From NCBI GenBank assembly GCA_965263345.1, contig CBDHHC010000004.1, forward strand, positions 248,001 through 312,000: a DNA stretch of 64,000 nucleotides, given 5' to 3'. Shown here in pieces: positions 9,086 to 17,013 of this stretch; position 1 is the first letter of the stretch; the number at the start of each line of letters is the position of its first letter. Source of the DNA: CBDHHC01 sp965263345 (GTDB lineage: Bacteria > Pseudomonadota > Alphaproteobacteria > Rhizobiales > CBDHHC01). Both the position numbers and the translations under genes were made by a program. The notes under the pieces were generated by a model. That model saw nothing but the letters and a program-made list of their open reading frames with translations, searched no databases and was not told the DNA's origin.

Positions 9086-9115
9086 TAGATATATAGATAT
9101 ATTGTCATTGTCAAT
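9086..9115 (-). promoter_or_regulatory. arsR promoter with overlapping operator dyad
   Basis: Reading leftward, TTGACA (9114-9109) is followed after 17 bases by TATCTA (9091-9086). The -35 overlaps the 15-base dyad ATTGTCATTGTCAAT (9101-9115), symmetric as ATTG.CA.TG.CAAT. A repressor bound here would block the promoter of the arsR-permease operon. Promoter and operator are predictions. Confidence 0.5.
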
Positions 9116-9374
9116 ATAAAATATATATATTTATGAGATGTTGAATAGACTTCTAAATGCAAATCAGTTACTTTATATAAATCAAAGCATTGAAGCTTTT
9201 TGATTATATATTGAGCAATAATAGCGTAATAATTAATCGAATAAGTTCTGCCTTCTGTATATGATCTTGATTTATTTAATATAATCTATTTGGCAAGTTT
9301 TTTGCTTTTTTTTAATCTAAAGTAATTCCTGTAATTTACAGAGTGTCGCACTCGGAAAGATCAAATTAGATTCA
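9116..9374. other. Divergent intergenic region with a 13-base palindrome
   Basis: This part of the 310-base arsR/ATP-grasp gap is strongly AT-rich. It holds a perfect palindrome CTGTAATTTACAG at 9329-9341, 34 bases before the ATP-grasp start, the right place for an operator or to overlap a promoter. I see nothing else with confidence. Confidence 0.35.
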
Positions 9375-10790
9375 GTGAAACAGTCTTTTGACGAAATGAG
9401 AGATGATGACGGTTCCATCAGGCCACCTTATCAGTCTTTTAATAAATGGCTTGAGACACAAGACCTCGGGGAATTAAAACATAAAAGTCGCGAGGTAGAA
9501 CTTCTCTTTCGGAAGATTGGAATCACTTTTGCCGTTTATGGACAAGAAGAGGCGGATGAACGCCTTATTCCATTTGATATCATACCACGCATAATGAGTG
9601 CCCCAGAGTGGCGCCGTCTTTCAGCAGGTCTAGAACAAAGGGTTCGTGCACTTAATGCGTTTATGCACGATATATATCATCGTCAGGAAATTATCAAAGC
9701 TGGTCGGATACCAGCAGAACTGATCATCAATAATGAAGCCTTTATTCCTGAGATGATTGGCGTTAACCCACCAAGGCAAATTTATTCTCATATTATCGGT
9801 GTCGATATTGTCCGTACTGGGGAAAATGATTTTTTTGTTCTAGAAGATAATACACGTACACCATCTGGCGTTTCCTATATGCTCGAAAACAGGGAAACTA
9901 TGATGCATATATTCCCTGATATTTTTCAAAAAAACCGCGTTGCTCCTGTCGATACTTATCCTGATAGTTTACTTCAAACCCTTATGGGAGTTGCTCCTAT
10001 TGGGTTAGATGCAGACCCCAGTATTGTTGTGTTAACGCCTGGCCAATATAACAGTGCCTATTTTGAGCATAGTTTTTTGGCTGATCAGATGGGGGTCGAA
10101 CTTGTTGAGGGGCAAGATTTAATTGTTGTTGATGGAACTTTACATAAAAAGACAACATGCGGCCTTCAACGCGTAGATGTTGTTTACCGGCGGATAGATG
10201 ATGATTTCCTTGATCCGCTTGTTTTTCGGCCTGATTCCATTTTAGGTGTTCCTGGCCTGTTTGATGTTTATAGAGCCGGTAAAGTAAGTATTGTAAATGC
10301 TCCTGGTGGCGGTATTGCTGATGATAAAGCTATTTACAGTTATTTACCTGAAATTATCCAATTTTATACTGGCAGCCCTCCTCTTTTAAAGAATGTTAAA
10401 ACATATAATTGCCGCAAGGCTGATGAGTTAACTTATGTTTTAGAAAACCTTGAAGATCTTGTGGTTAAAGAAGTGCATGGGTCCGGTGGGTATGGAATGC
10501 TTATAGGACCAACATCTTCGAAAAAAGAAATTGAATCATTCCGAGAAAAACTTAAGGCCAATCCTGCAAACTATATTGCCCAACCGACTCTCTCGCTTTC
10601 GACCTGTCCTACAATGGTGGAAGCAGGTATTGCGCCAAGGCATGTAGATTTGCGACCTTTTGTTTTGATTGGAGATCGTATTCGGATTACACCGGGGGGC
10701 TTAACAAGGGTTGCTCTCAATGAAGGTTCGCTCGTTGTTAACTCCAGTCAAGGTGGAGGCACGAAAGATACTTGGGTACTCCGTGACTGA
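9375..10790 (+). CDS. Circularly permuted ATP-grasp family protein
   Basis: 471 residues, standard for the circularly permuted type 1 ATP-grasp proteins (formerly DUF404/DUF407). Recognisable stretches are VDIVRTGENDFFVLEDNTRTP and RVDVVYRRIDDDFLDPL (shortened here to their cores), and VVKEVHGSGGYGMLIGP, part of the nucleotide site. It starts at GTG 9375, with no better ATG nearby. It heads a three-gene operon with an alpha-E protein and a transglutaminase-like protein, a combination conserved in many proteobacteria and actinobacteria and proposed to make and process a peptide-like product. The actual ligand is unknown. Confidence 0.92.
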   Translation: MKQSFDEMRDDDGSIRPPYQSFNKWLETQDLGELKHKSREVELLFRKIGITFAVYGQEEADERLIPFDIIPRIMSAPEWRRLSAGLEQRVRALNAFMHDIYHRQEIIKAGRIPAELIINNEAFIPEMIGVNPPRQIYSHIIGVDIVRTGENDFFVLEDNTRTPSGVSYMLENRETMMHIFPDIFQKNRVAPVDTYPDSLLQTLMGVAPIGLDADPSIVVLTPGQYNSAYFEHSFLADQMGVELVEGQDLIVVDGTLHKKTTCGLQRVDVVYRRIDDDFLDPLVFRPDSILGVPGLFDVYRAGKVSIVNAPGGGIADDKAIYSYLPEIIQFYTGSPPLLKNVKTYNCRKADELTYVLENLEDLVVKEVHGSGGYGMLIGPTSSKKEIESFREKLKANPANYIAQPTLSLSTCPTMVEAGIAPRHVDLRPFVLIGDRIRITPGGLTRVALNEGSLVVNSSQGGGTKDTWVLRD

Positions 10791-10816
10791 TTAATTATTG
10801 ATAGTGATATATTCTC

Positions 10817-11764
10817 ATGCTTGGACGAACTGCAAATGATTTATTCTGGCTTTCACGCTATATGGAACGCGCCGAAAGCATGGCTCGCATGATTGAGGTT
10901 GGCTACTGGCTCTCTTTGCTTCCAAGAGAAAGTGAAGGTTATCATCAGGAATGGGAGTCGACCTTAATCAGTGCTGGGTGTGAAGAGAAATTTAAAGAAA
11001 AGTATGAAACTATAAATGCTCAGAATGCAGTGAATTTTATTCTATTCGACAAGAATAACCCTTCAAGTGTGCGCAACTGTTTTAATACTGCCCGTCAAAA
11101 TGCTCGTGCGCAACGCACTGCAATCACAACTGAAATCTGGGAGTGTCTGAACCAATCTTATATGGAGTTTCAGGAAATTACACCAGAAAATACAACTATC
11201 AATCAACTGCCAAAATTACTTACCTGGATCAAGCAATGCTCTGCTCTTTATCGTGGAACCCTCTTAAATACGATTCTTAGAAATGACACTTTCTTTTTTA
11301 GCCAGTTAGGGACTTTTATTGAGCGTGCAAATAATACGTCACGTATTCTTGATGTTAAATATTATGTTTTATTACCGCAAAGTGAAATTATAGGGGGTGG
11401 TATAGATAATTATCAATGGGCCGCAATATTAAGATCTGTTTCTGCGCATAGAAGTTATCGATGGGTTTATCGTCAAAGCTACAAACCATGGAATATTGCT
11501 GAGTATCTTATATTGAATAAACATATGCCTCGTTCATTGCGTTCATGTTATGACTTCATTTATACTAATCTGGATGAACTGAATAAACTTTATCAGAAAG
11601 AAACAAAGAGCTGTCAACTTGCATCGGATAGGCTGAATGGCCTGCGAAAAACAAAAATTACGGAATTGTTTCAAAACGGCTTACACGAATTTTTATCTGA
11701 TTTTTCAGTGCAAAATAATCAATTGAGCAATCAAATTTCAGAAGATTTTCATTTTATTGTCTAG
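10817..11764 (+). CDS. Alpha-E domain protein (DUF403)
   Basis: 315 residues. The start MLGRTANDLFWLSRYMERAE is the hallmark of the alpha-E family, an all-helical protein always found beside a cp-ATP-grasp and a transglutaminase gene. Length is typical. It begins 26 bases after the ATP-grasp stop and ends ten bases before the transglutaminase start. A conserved WAAILRSVSAHRSY stretch lies near residue 210. The biochemical role is unknown; context suggests a partner in the same peptide-modifying pathway. No membrane segment or signal peptide is seen. Confidence 0.92.
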   Translation: MLGRTANDLFWLSRYMERAESMARMIEVGYWLSLLPRESEGYHQEWESTLISAGCEEKFKEKYETINAQNAVNFILFDKNNPSSVRNCFNTARQNARAQRTAITTEIWECLNQSYMEFQEITPENTTINQLPKLLTWIKQCSALYRGTLLNTILRNDTFFFSQLGTFIERANNTSRILDVKYYVLLPQSEIIGGGIDNYQWAAILRSVSAHRSYRWVYRQSYKPWNIAEYLILNKHMPRSLRSCYDFIYTNLDELNKLYQKETKSCQLASDRLNGLRKTKITELFQNGLHEFLSDFSVQNNQLSNQISEDFHFIV

Positions 11765-11774
11765 GAGCTAGATA

Positions 11775-12581
11775 ATGCACCTTAGTATCACACATCAAAC
11801 ACAATATATTTATGAAGACGATGTGAATTATACAATTCAATCCTTGCGCCTTACCCCTCAAAGTTTTTCTGCACAAAATGTTATCTCCTGGGACCTGACT
11901 GTTCCTAATAAAGAAACAGCTACCATGTTTACAGATTGCTTTGGTAATCGTGCATTGACTTTAACTATTACGGAACCTCATAAGGATGTGAATATTAAAG
12001 TTGAGGGCATGGTGGAGACGAAGGATTGTAATGGTGTTGTCTCAGGTTTGGCGGAAATCGCTCCTCTTTCTGTTTATCTTCGAAAAACGGAACTGACAAA
12101 TGCTGATGAAAATATTATTGAGCTTGCGCATCAAGCAAAATGTGATGACATACTTGATACACTTCATACTTTAAATGGATTGACTCTCGAACACGTCTCC
12201 TATGAACGTGGTGCCACAAACTCTGAAACGACAGCCAGTGAAGCCTTTAAACTTGGTAAAGGTGTCTGCCAAGATCACACACATATATTTATTACTGCGG
12301 CACGTTCCCTAAACATACCAGCTCGTTATGTGACGGGTTATGTTCTGGTTGAGAAGGACGAAGATAATGCACACCATGCCTGGGCCGAGGCTTATATTCC
12401 AGGTCTTGGTTGGGTTGGCTTCGATGTTTCTAATCAACTTTGCCCAACCGAACATTATGTGCGTCTTGCATGTGGTTTAGATGCTGGTTATACCGCCCCT
12501 ATTCGTGGTGCAAGTCAAAGTGGTCAAAAGGGTGCTTTAAGTGTTTCTGTTGACGTGCAACAGAAACAGGTTAGTCAGTAA
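11775..12581 (+). CDS. Transglutaminase-like cysteine peptidase family protein
   Basis: 268 residues. An N-terminal beta-sandwich (bacterial transglutaminase N domain, about 1-85, typical SLRLTPQS motif) precedes the transglutaminase-like core. The catalytic triad is visible: Cys in GVCQDHTH (about 170), His in HHAWAEAY (about 207) and Asp in GFDVSN (about 221). AGGAG lies before ATG 11775. Members hydrolyse or cross-link peptide bonds. As the third gene of the ATP-grasp/alpha-E operon it probably processes the product of the first gene. No signal peptide, so it is likely cytoplasmic. Confidence 0.93.
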   Translation: MHLSITHQTQYIYEDDVNYTIQSLRLTPQSFSAQNVISWDLTVPNKETATMFTDCFGNRALTLTITEPHKDVNIKVEGMVETKDCNGVVSGLAEIAPLSVYLRKTELTNADENIIELAHQAKCDDILDTLHTLNGLTLEHVSYERGATNSETTASEAFKLGKGVCQDHTHIFITAARSLNIPARYVTGYVLVEKDEDNAHHAWAEAYIPGLGWVGFDVSNQLCPTEHYVRLACGLDAGYTAPIRGASQSGQKGALSVSVDVQQKQVSQ

Positions 12582-12595
12582 AGCTTGTATTTCAC

Positions 12596-13888
12596 TTATG
12601 AATTGTTATTGCTTAAAACCATTTCGCGATGATTAAGTGTGGAAGACGCTACCTGCCAAGCGAACTGAAAAGAATGCAAAGATGTTTCTTCAATTCTATC
12701 ATTGTCCATATCATCAAGGAACTTTTCAAAAATTATAAACATTTCAGTTCTTAACTGGTTGGCTTCCTGCAACGTTTTGATAACCTCAGCACGGTTGACA
12801 ATTTCCACCAATTCTAAATTATAGTGATCAGCTCTGTTTTTTCTGGCCCCGGACAACCAGGTCTGTGCCTGCCATGCGGCGGAGCCTAATAATAATATCA
12901 CTGATAAAATGAAGGCCATAGGCTCGGCATATTCTACAATAAATGGTGGATCGTCTTTACGATAGAAACTGTCTGCACCTTTATGTATATCAAATGAAAG
13001 TTTATGTAATGCTGTTGGTTCATCAATAAATGCGCCTTGAGGTATTTTACGCAATATGTCCTGACGCTTCTCAAATAAAAGGCGTGTCAGTTCTTTTACA
13101 ATTTCATTATCTAATTTTTCACTTACAGCAAACAAACTATCTGTACTAATAACTTGGATAGGTTCTGATGGCTCTGGTTTTTCCCCACTATATGCTCCAA
13201 CAGGGATCGTATTAGCGCTTAATGCAGGATCAAATAATGAAATCGCATTTGCCTGATCAATAGAGATTAACGTTACATCTTGGTTTTTAATAACAGATTT
13301 TACTTTTTCATTGCCCATTCCCATGACTATAAAAAGGGCATCCGCCTCGTCTTTTTTTAAATATTCTATATTTTCATTCAAGGTTCCATTAAGAACAGTA
13401 ATTTCACTTGATGGAATTTCATAATGCTTCATCAATCGGAAAAATAGAGTATTACTCCCAGCACCTTGAGGAGGGAGGGCAATACGTTTTCCTCGAATAT
13501 CAGAAACATTTTTAATACCTGATTTGACATTTGCTATGAGGTGAAAAACTTCAGGAAATAGTTTGGCGGCTATTTTTATTTTATCTGACACGATTGTATC
13601 GCTCTGGATAAAGCCAATATCAGATTTTCCTGATGAAATCTTTTTGACATTGTCATTCGCACCAGATGATTCCTGCACCTTTATTTTTATTTTTTTACTG
13701 TTGGCATTAACAACCTCTGCCAAGGCAGTTGCAAATGTGTTATATGTTCCTCCCTGTCCCCCAGACGTTAGCCTTAATATTTTTTCTTGAGATGGCTTTA
13801 ATAGCCATAGAGCTAGAGTTACAACAAGGCATATGGTTATTAACCCAGTTATCGCTGCAATTATATTGTATCTATTTATTTGTATCAT
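12596..13888 (-). CDS. TAXI-family TRAP solute-binding protein, membrane-anchored, orphan
   Basis: 430 residues. A membrane segment at about 9-30 is followed by the TAXI periplasmic binding fold, recognisable from RLTSGGQGGTYNTFATALAEV and the later SDIGFIQSD and GSNTLFFRLM stretches. A second membrane segment lies near 325-345 (AFILSVILLLGSAAW), followed by a charged cytoplasmic-like tail of about 85 residues. Ordinary TAXI proteins are about 320 residues and sit beside a fused DctQM permease; no permease gene lies nearby here. It may therefore act as a ligand sensor or work with a distant permease. Family sure, role inferred. Confidence 0.88.
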   Translation of the reverse strand: MIQINRYNIIAAITGLITICLVVTLALWLLKPSQEKILRLTSGGQGGTYNTFATALAEVVNANSKKIKIKVQESSGANDNVKKISSGKSDIGFIQSDTIVSDKIKIAAKLFPEVFHLIANVKSGIKNVSDIRGKRIALPPQGAGSNTLFFRLMKHYEIPSSEITVLNGTLNENIEYLKKDEADALFIVMGMGNEKVKSVIKNQDVTLISIDQANAISLFDPALSANTIPVGAYSGEKPEPSEPIQVISTDSLFAVSEKLDNEIVKELTRLLFEKRQDILRKIPQGAFIDEPTALHKLSFDIHKGADSFYRKDDPPFIVEYAEPMAFILSVILLLGSAAWQAQTWLSGARKNRADHYNLELVEIVNRAEVIKTLQEANQLRTEMFIIFEKFLDDMDNDRIEETSLHSFQFAWQVASSTLNHREMVLSNNNS

Positions 13889-14041
13889 TTTACTCTTTTC
13901 ATAAAATATGTCATTTCAAAATTGCTCATCACGTAATCTAACATCATTACACAAGTGTGTTAGGTCGTCTTCTTTTTTATTCTTGTCCAAGTATATACTA
14001 GTCACAGATTAAGTATTTGGAGCACTAAAAGGAGACTGAAA

Positions 14042-14566
14042 ATGAAATTACTTTTTACATACGCGTCTATGTTAGTTGTATTCGTGTTTATAAGCCAGAC
14101 TGGGAATGCTATAGCCGCCACAAAAACTGGTAAATTTATAGGACAATCAAATCATAAAACTTCAGGGAATGTTACTCTAAAAAAGACAAGTAAAGGTTGG
14201 CAAATCCGTTTATCCTCAAATTTTAATCATGATGGGGCACCTGATCCATGGCTTGGTTTTGGTAAAGGTGGCAAATATGATAAATCAACAACATTTACCA
14301 AACTCAAATCAAACAATGGTGCTCAAATTTATTTGATCCCTAGTAAAATTAAATTGTCTAAATATAATGAATTATATGTTTGGTGCAAAAAGTTTGGTGT
14401 AAAGCTTGGTGTTGCAAAACTTGCTAGCTTAAACAAAAAATCTTCTGTTAAGAAGAGAACTGTTGTGAAAAAGAAGAGAGTTATTAAAAAGAAATCTAAA
14501 CCTGTGAAACGATCAACTCCAAGACCTTCAAGATCTAATGAATATCGAGGATCAGGAAGTTTTTAA
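14042..14566 (+). CDS. Secreted DM13-domain protein with lysine-rich tail
   Basis: 174 residues. A signal peptide (about 1-25, ending NAIAA) is followed by a DM13-like domain: KFIGQSNHKTSGNV, DGAPDPWLGF, a LKSNNGAQIYLIP segment and the Cys-containing LYVWCKKFGV near residue 120. DM13 domains are proposed to be redox or electron-transfer modules with a near-invariant cysteine, which is present. The last 45 residues are extremely basic (repeated Lys/Arg clusters), perhaps binding nucleic acid or anionic envelope polymers. AAGGAG lies before the ATG, and a terminator follows, so the gene is monocistronic. Confidence 0.8.
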   Translation: MKLLFTYASMLVVFVFISQTGNAIAATKTGKFIGQSNHKTSGNVTLKKTSKGWQIRLSSNFNHDGAPDPWLGFGKGGKYDKSTTFTKLKSNNGAQIYLIPSKIKLSKYNELYVWCKKFGVKLGVAKLASLNKKSSVKKRTVVKKKRVIKKKSKPVKRSTPRPSRSNEYRGSGSF

Positions 14567-14600
14567 GATCCATTCCATTTTATTCCCACAACTTTCCTTG

Positions 14601-14636
14601 GGCCGAACTCTTCGGCCTATTTTGTATTATTTTTTT
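14601..14636 (+). terminator. Rho-independent terminator after the DM13 gene
   Basis: Perfect stem GGCCGAA / TTCGGCC (14601-14617) with a three-base loop, followed by a T-rich tract ending in seven Ts. Confidence 0.85.
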
Positions 14637-14713
14637 CATATCTTTTTTATTCCGCTAACCATACTATGAGTCCCTAAATGCAAGGACTAGTTAAAACAAA
14701 AGAGGATATGCAG

Positions 14714-15559
14714 ATGGGACTAACCAAAGACTTCGATTTAGATAACCCCATTTTTCCAGATGCTTTAAAAGCCGGGGCCCTTTCCAGTGGTGGATATCCA
14801 TACCAAGAAAAAATGAAACGCAAGCTTTATGAAGATGAACTTAGAGCTTTACAGATTGAACTTCTTAAGTTGCAATCCTGGGTGAGAGAGACTGGTACTC
14901 GTATTGTCATCGTCTTTGAGGGCCGTGATGCTGCAGGTAAAGGCGGGACCATAAAACGTTTTATGCAACATCTCAATCCACGTCATGCCCGTACTGTTGC
15001 ACTTTCTAAACCTACGGAAACAGAAAGAGGTCAATGGTATTTTCAACGTTATATAACCCATCTTCCAACACAAGGAGATATCGTACTCTTTGATCGATCC
15101 TGGTATAATCGTTCTGGTGTTGAACGTGTTATGAATTTTTGTACAAACGAACAACTTGAACTTTTTTTTCAAGAAGTCCCGCATTTTGAATCTTCTCTTG
15201 TCCGAGATGGAATTCATCTTTTTAAATATTGGCTGACTGTCGGAAGAGAGATGCAATTGAAACGTTTTCATGACAGACGGCATGATCCTTTAAAACAATG
15301 GAAATTGAGTGATATTGATATTGCTTCTTTGTCAAAGTGGGAAGACTATACGGATGCTAGGGATGATATGTTCAAATATACACATACAGATATCACACCT
15401 TGGGCTGTCCTAAAATCTAATGATAAAAGACGTGCCCGGATAGAGGCGATTAGAAATGTCTTACTTGCCTTTGAGTATAAAGGAAAAGATCATAAGGCTG
15501 TTGGGGACATTGATAAAAACATTATTGGTTCAAATGAAGGTTTCTTTCAGTCTGCATGA
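14714..15559 (+). CDS. ppk2: Polyphosphate kinase 2
   Basis: About 281 residues. ATG 14714 is preferred because AGAGGA lies seven bases before it; ATGs at 14678 and 14708 are in frame. PPK2 transfers phosphate between polyphosphate and nucleoside diphosphates in the cytoplasm. The Walker A GRDAAGKGGTIKR (about 80), the Walker B/lid DRSWYNRSGVERVM (about 140) and KYWLTV are all present. Single-domain length fits class I PPK2. It lies after the DM13 terminator and appears to be its own unit. Direction (GTP/ATP formation or polyP synthesis) cannot be told from sequence. Confidence 0.95.
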   Translation: MGLTKDFDLDNPIFPDALKAGALSSGGYPYQEKMKRKLYEDELRALQIELLKLQSWVRETGTRIVIVFEGRDAAGKGGTIKRFMQHLNPRHARTVALSKPTETERGQWYFQRYITHLPTQGDIVLFDRSWYNRSGVERVMNFCTNEQLELFFQEVPHFESSLVRDGIHLFKYWLTVGREMQLKRFHDRRHDPLKQWKLSDIDIASLSKWEDYTDARDDMFKYTHTDITPWAVLKSNDKRRARIEAIRNVLLAFEYKGKDHKAVGDIDKNIIGSNEGFFQSA

Positions 15560-15657
15560 TTGGACGTAAGGAACTCTTAAAAGAAGGTGGGTAACTCATT
15601 GCTCATTATTAGTTTCCCACATTCTGCTCGTGTAATATCTTTATTTAATCTGAGGCT

Positions 15658-16827
15658 CTATTCTTTTTTTGGCTTTCTTCTTTTGGTGAAAAGAAATGGA
15701 ACAAAAATAAAGAAACCAAGAACGCCCAGAATACCCATTGTTAATTTATCCGCTCCTGAGCCAGCAATTCTTACAGCATAATCCACGATTTCTTCATATT
15801 TAAGAATTGCTATCGCACTACCAATCACACCAGCAATTTTACCAACAGCTTCGATATCTTTTTCTAAACTTCTGAAGAAGAAAAATAAGAGTGCTAAAGC
15901 CCAAGCGCCGAAGAGAAAACTTAAAAGCGGGGCGATTGTGGCGTATATTCCATCTTGATAAGCTCCATATAATACATCTTGGGACTGTAAATAAGCATGA
16001 TTAGCAATAGGCCAAATTAACATAGATACGGCCCCAACCATCAGACCTCTTTCTACATAGAAAATATAATCACTATAGTATTTATCTACATTCTTACGCC
16101 ATGTTGCTAGCATAATCCCGATAACAAGAATTACTAGCAGAAAGAAGATTTTTAGAGGTAATAGTATTATGTGGACTTCTTCGGTAAATGACCTGTTTTC
16201 TCCAGATTTATACATTTTTGCAAGAGCATCAGTAAAACCCTTTTGAGCAATACAACAGGACTTAGCATCCGTGAGAGTTTTCGTAACAAAGCAATAACGT
16301 TTTTCAATCAAATCTTTTTGCGTTTCAATTAAAGGGTCAGGGTTACAATCTCTCGCAAATTTAGATAAGCCTACGCGTTGCTGGCTTTTTTCTCTCACAT
16401 CTAAAAGAGCTTGTAGAACAGGTACCCTACGGCACGTTTGCAGTGAACTATCGCACCCTTCGCCTTTATCAGCTTTTAAAATATGTGGAGCTGGTCCCCA
16501 TAGAGTTGGGATATCTCCCTTAAGTATCTGGGTCGATATAAAATAGGATCCTAGAGCTAGTACTATCATACCTATAAAAAATCTTATTTTACCAAATCGT
16601 ACAATTTTCCAGTACATATCAACAAGAACGCAAGCTGGGATATAAAATGCGATTAGAGCAATTATTCCAAATGTCGGGAAAAAAATGAAAAGGTGGCTGT
16701 AAAATACAGCATATGTGGACCACTCAGTATCTTTGAAATCATTGTAAAGAACAACGGTCGTAGCAATGAATGAGACACCTAGGATAATGAAAATAAAAGC
16801 AACAAAAATACGCGCACTAATGGACAT
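15658..16827 (-). CDS. Unknown polytopic membrane protein with cysteine-rich loop
   Basis: 389 residues, no family recognised. About eight hydrophobic segments: three or four in the first 115 residues, then a soluble loop of about 115 residues, then four more, and a very basic C-terminus (KRRKPKKE). The loop (about 115-215) holds seven cysteines, including CDSSLQTC, YCF and SCC, and is probably periplasmic and disulfide-bonded. A strong GGGGGG ribosome binding site precedes ATG 16827. It stands alone between PPK2 and the Kef-type antiporter gene, transcribed in the same direction as the latter. Function unknown. Confidence 0.75.
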   Translation of the reverse strand: MSISARIFVAFIFIILGVSFIATTVVLYNDFKDTEWSTYAVFYSHLFIFFPTFGIIALIAFYIPACVLVDMYWKIVRFGKIRFFIGMIVLALGSYFISTQILKGDIPTLWGPAPHILKADKGEGCDSSLQTCRRVPVLQALLDVREKSQQRVGLSKFARDCNPDPLIETQKDLIEKRYCFVTKTLTDAKSCCIAQKGFTDALAKMYKSGENRSFTEEVHIILLPLKIFFLLVILVIGIMLATWRKNVDKYYSDYIFYVERGLMVGAVSMLIWPIANHAYLQSQDVLYGAYQDGIYATIAPLLSFLFGAWALALLFFFFRSLEKDIEAVGKIAGVIGSAIAILKYEEIVDYAVRIAGSGADKLTMGILGVLGFFIFVPFLFTKRRKPKKE

Positions 16828-17013
16828 GTGTCCCCCCTAATCTTATATTATATCCTCTGTTATTTTCACGTTTAATTACTCTCTTGAGTTCTCTTGTTCT
16901 AGAAATAATATTATTTGTGAACTTACATGTAGGTACAGTTTTTTTTGTTATATCTCAATGTTTTTCATACACAGCAAGCTATATTTCTTAGTTGCTATCA
17001 TTTATATTTTTAA

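Noticed and set aside
16880..16910. LexA-like GTTC repeats (GTTCTCTTGTTC)
   Set aside because: Spacing between the repeats is four bases rather than the seven of the alphaproteobacterial SOS box, and the flanking genes are not SOS genes.
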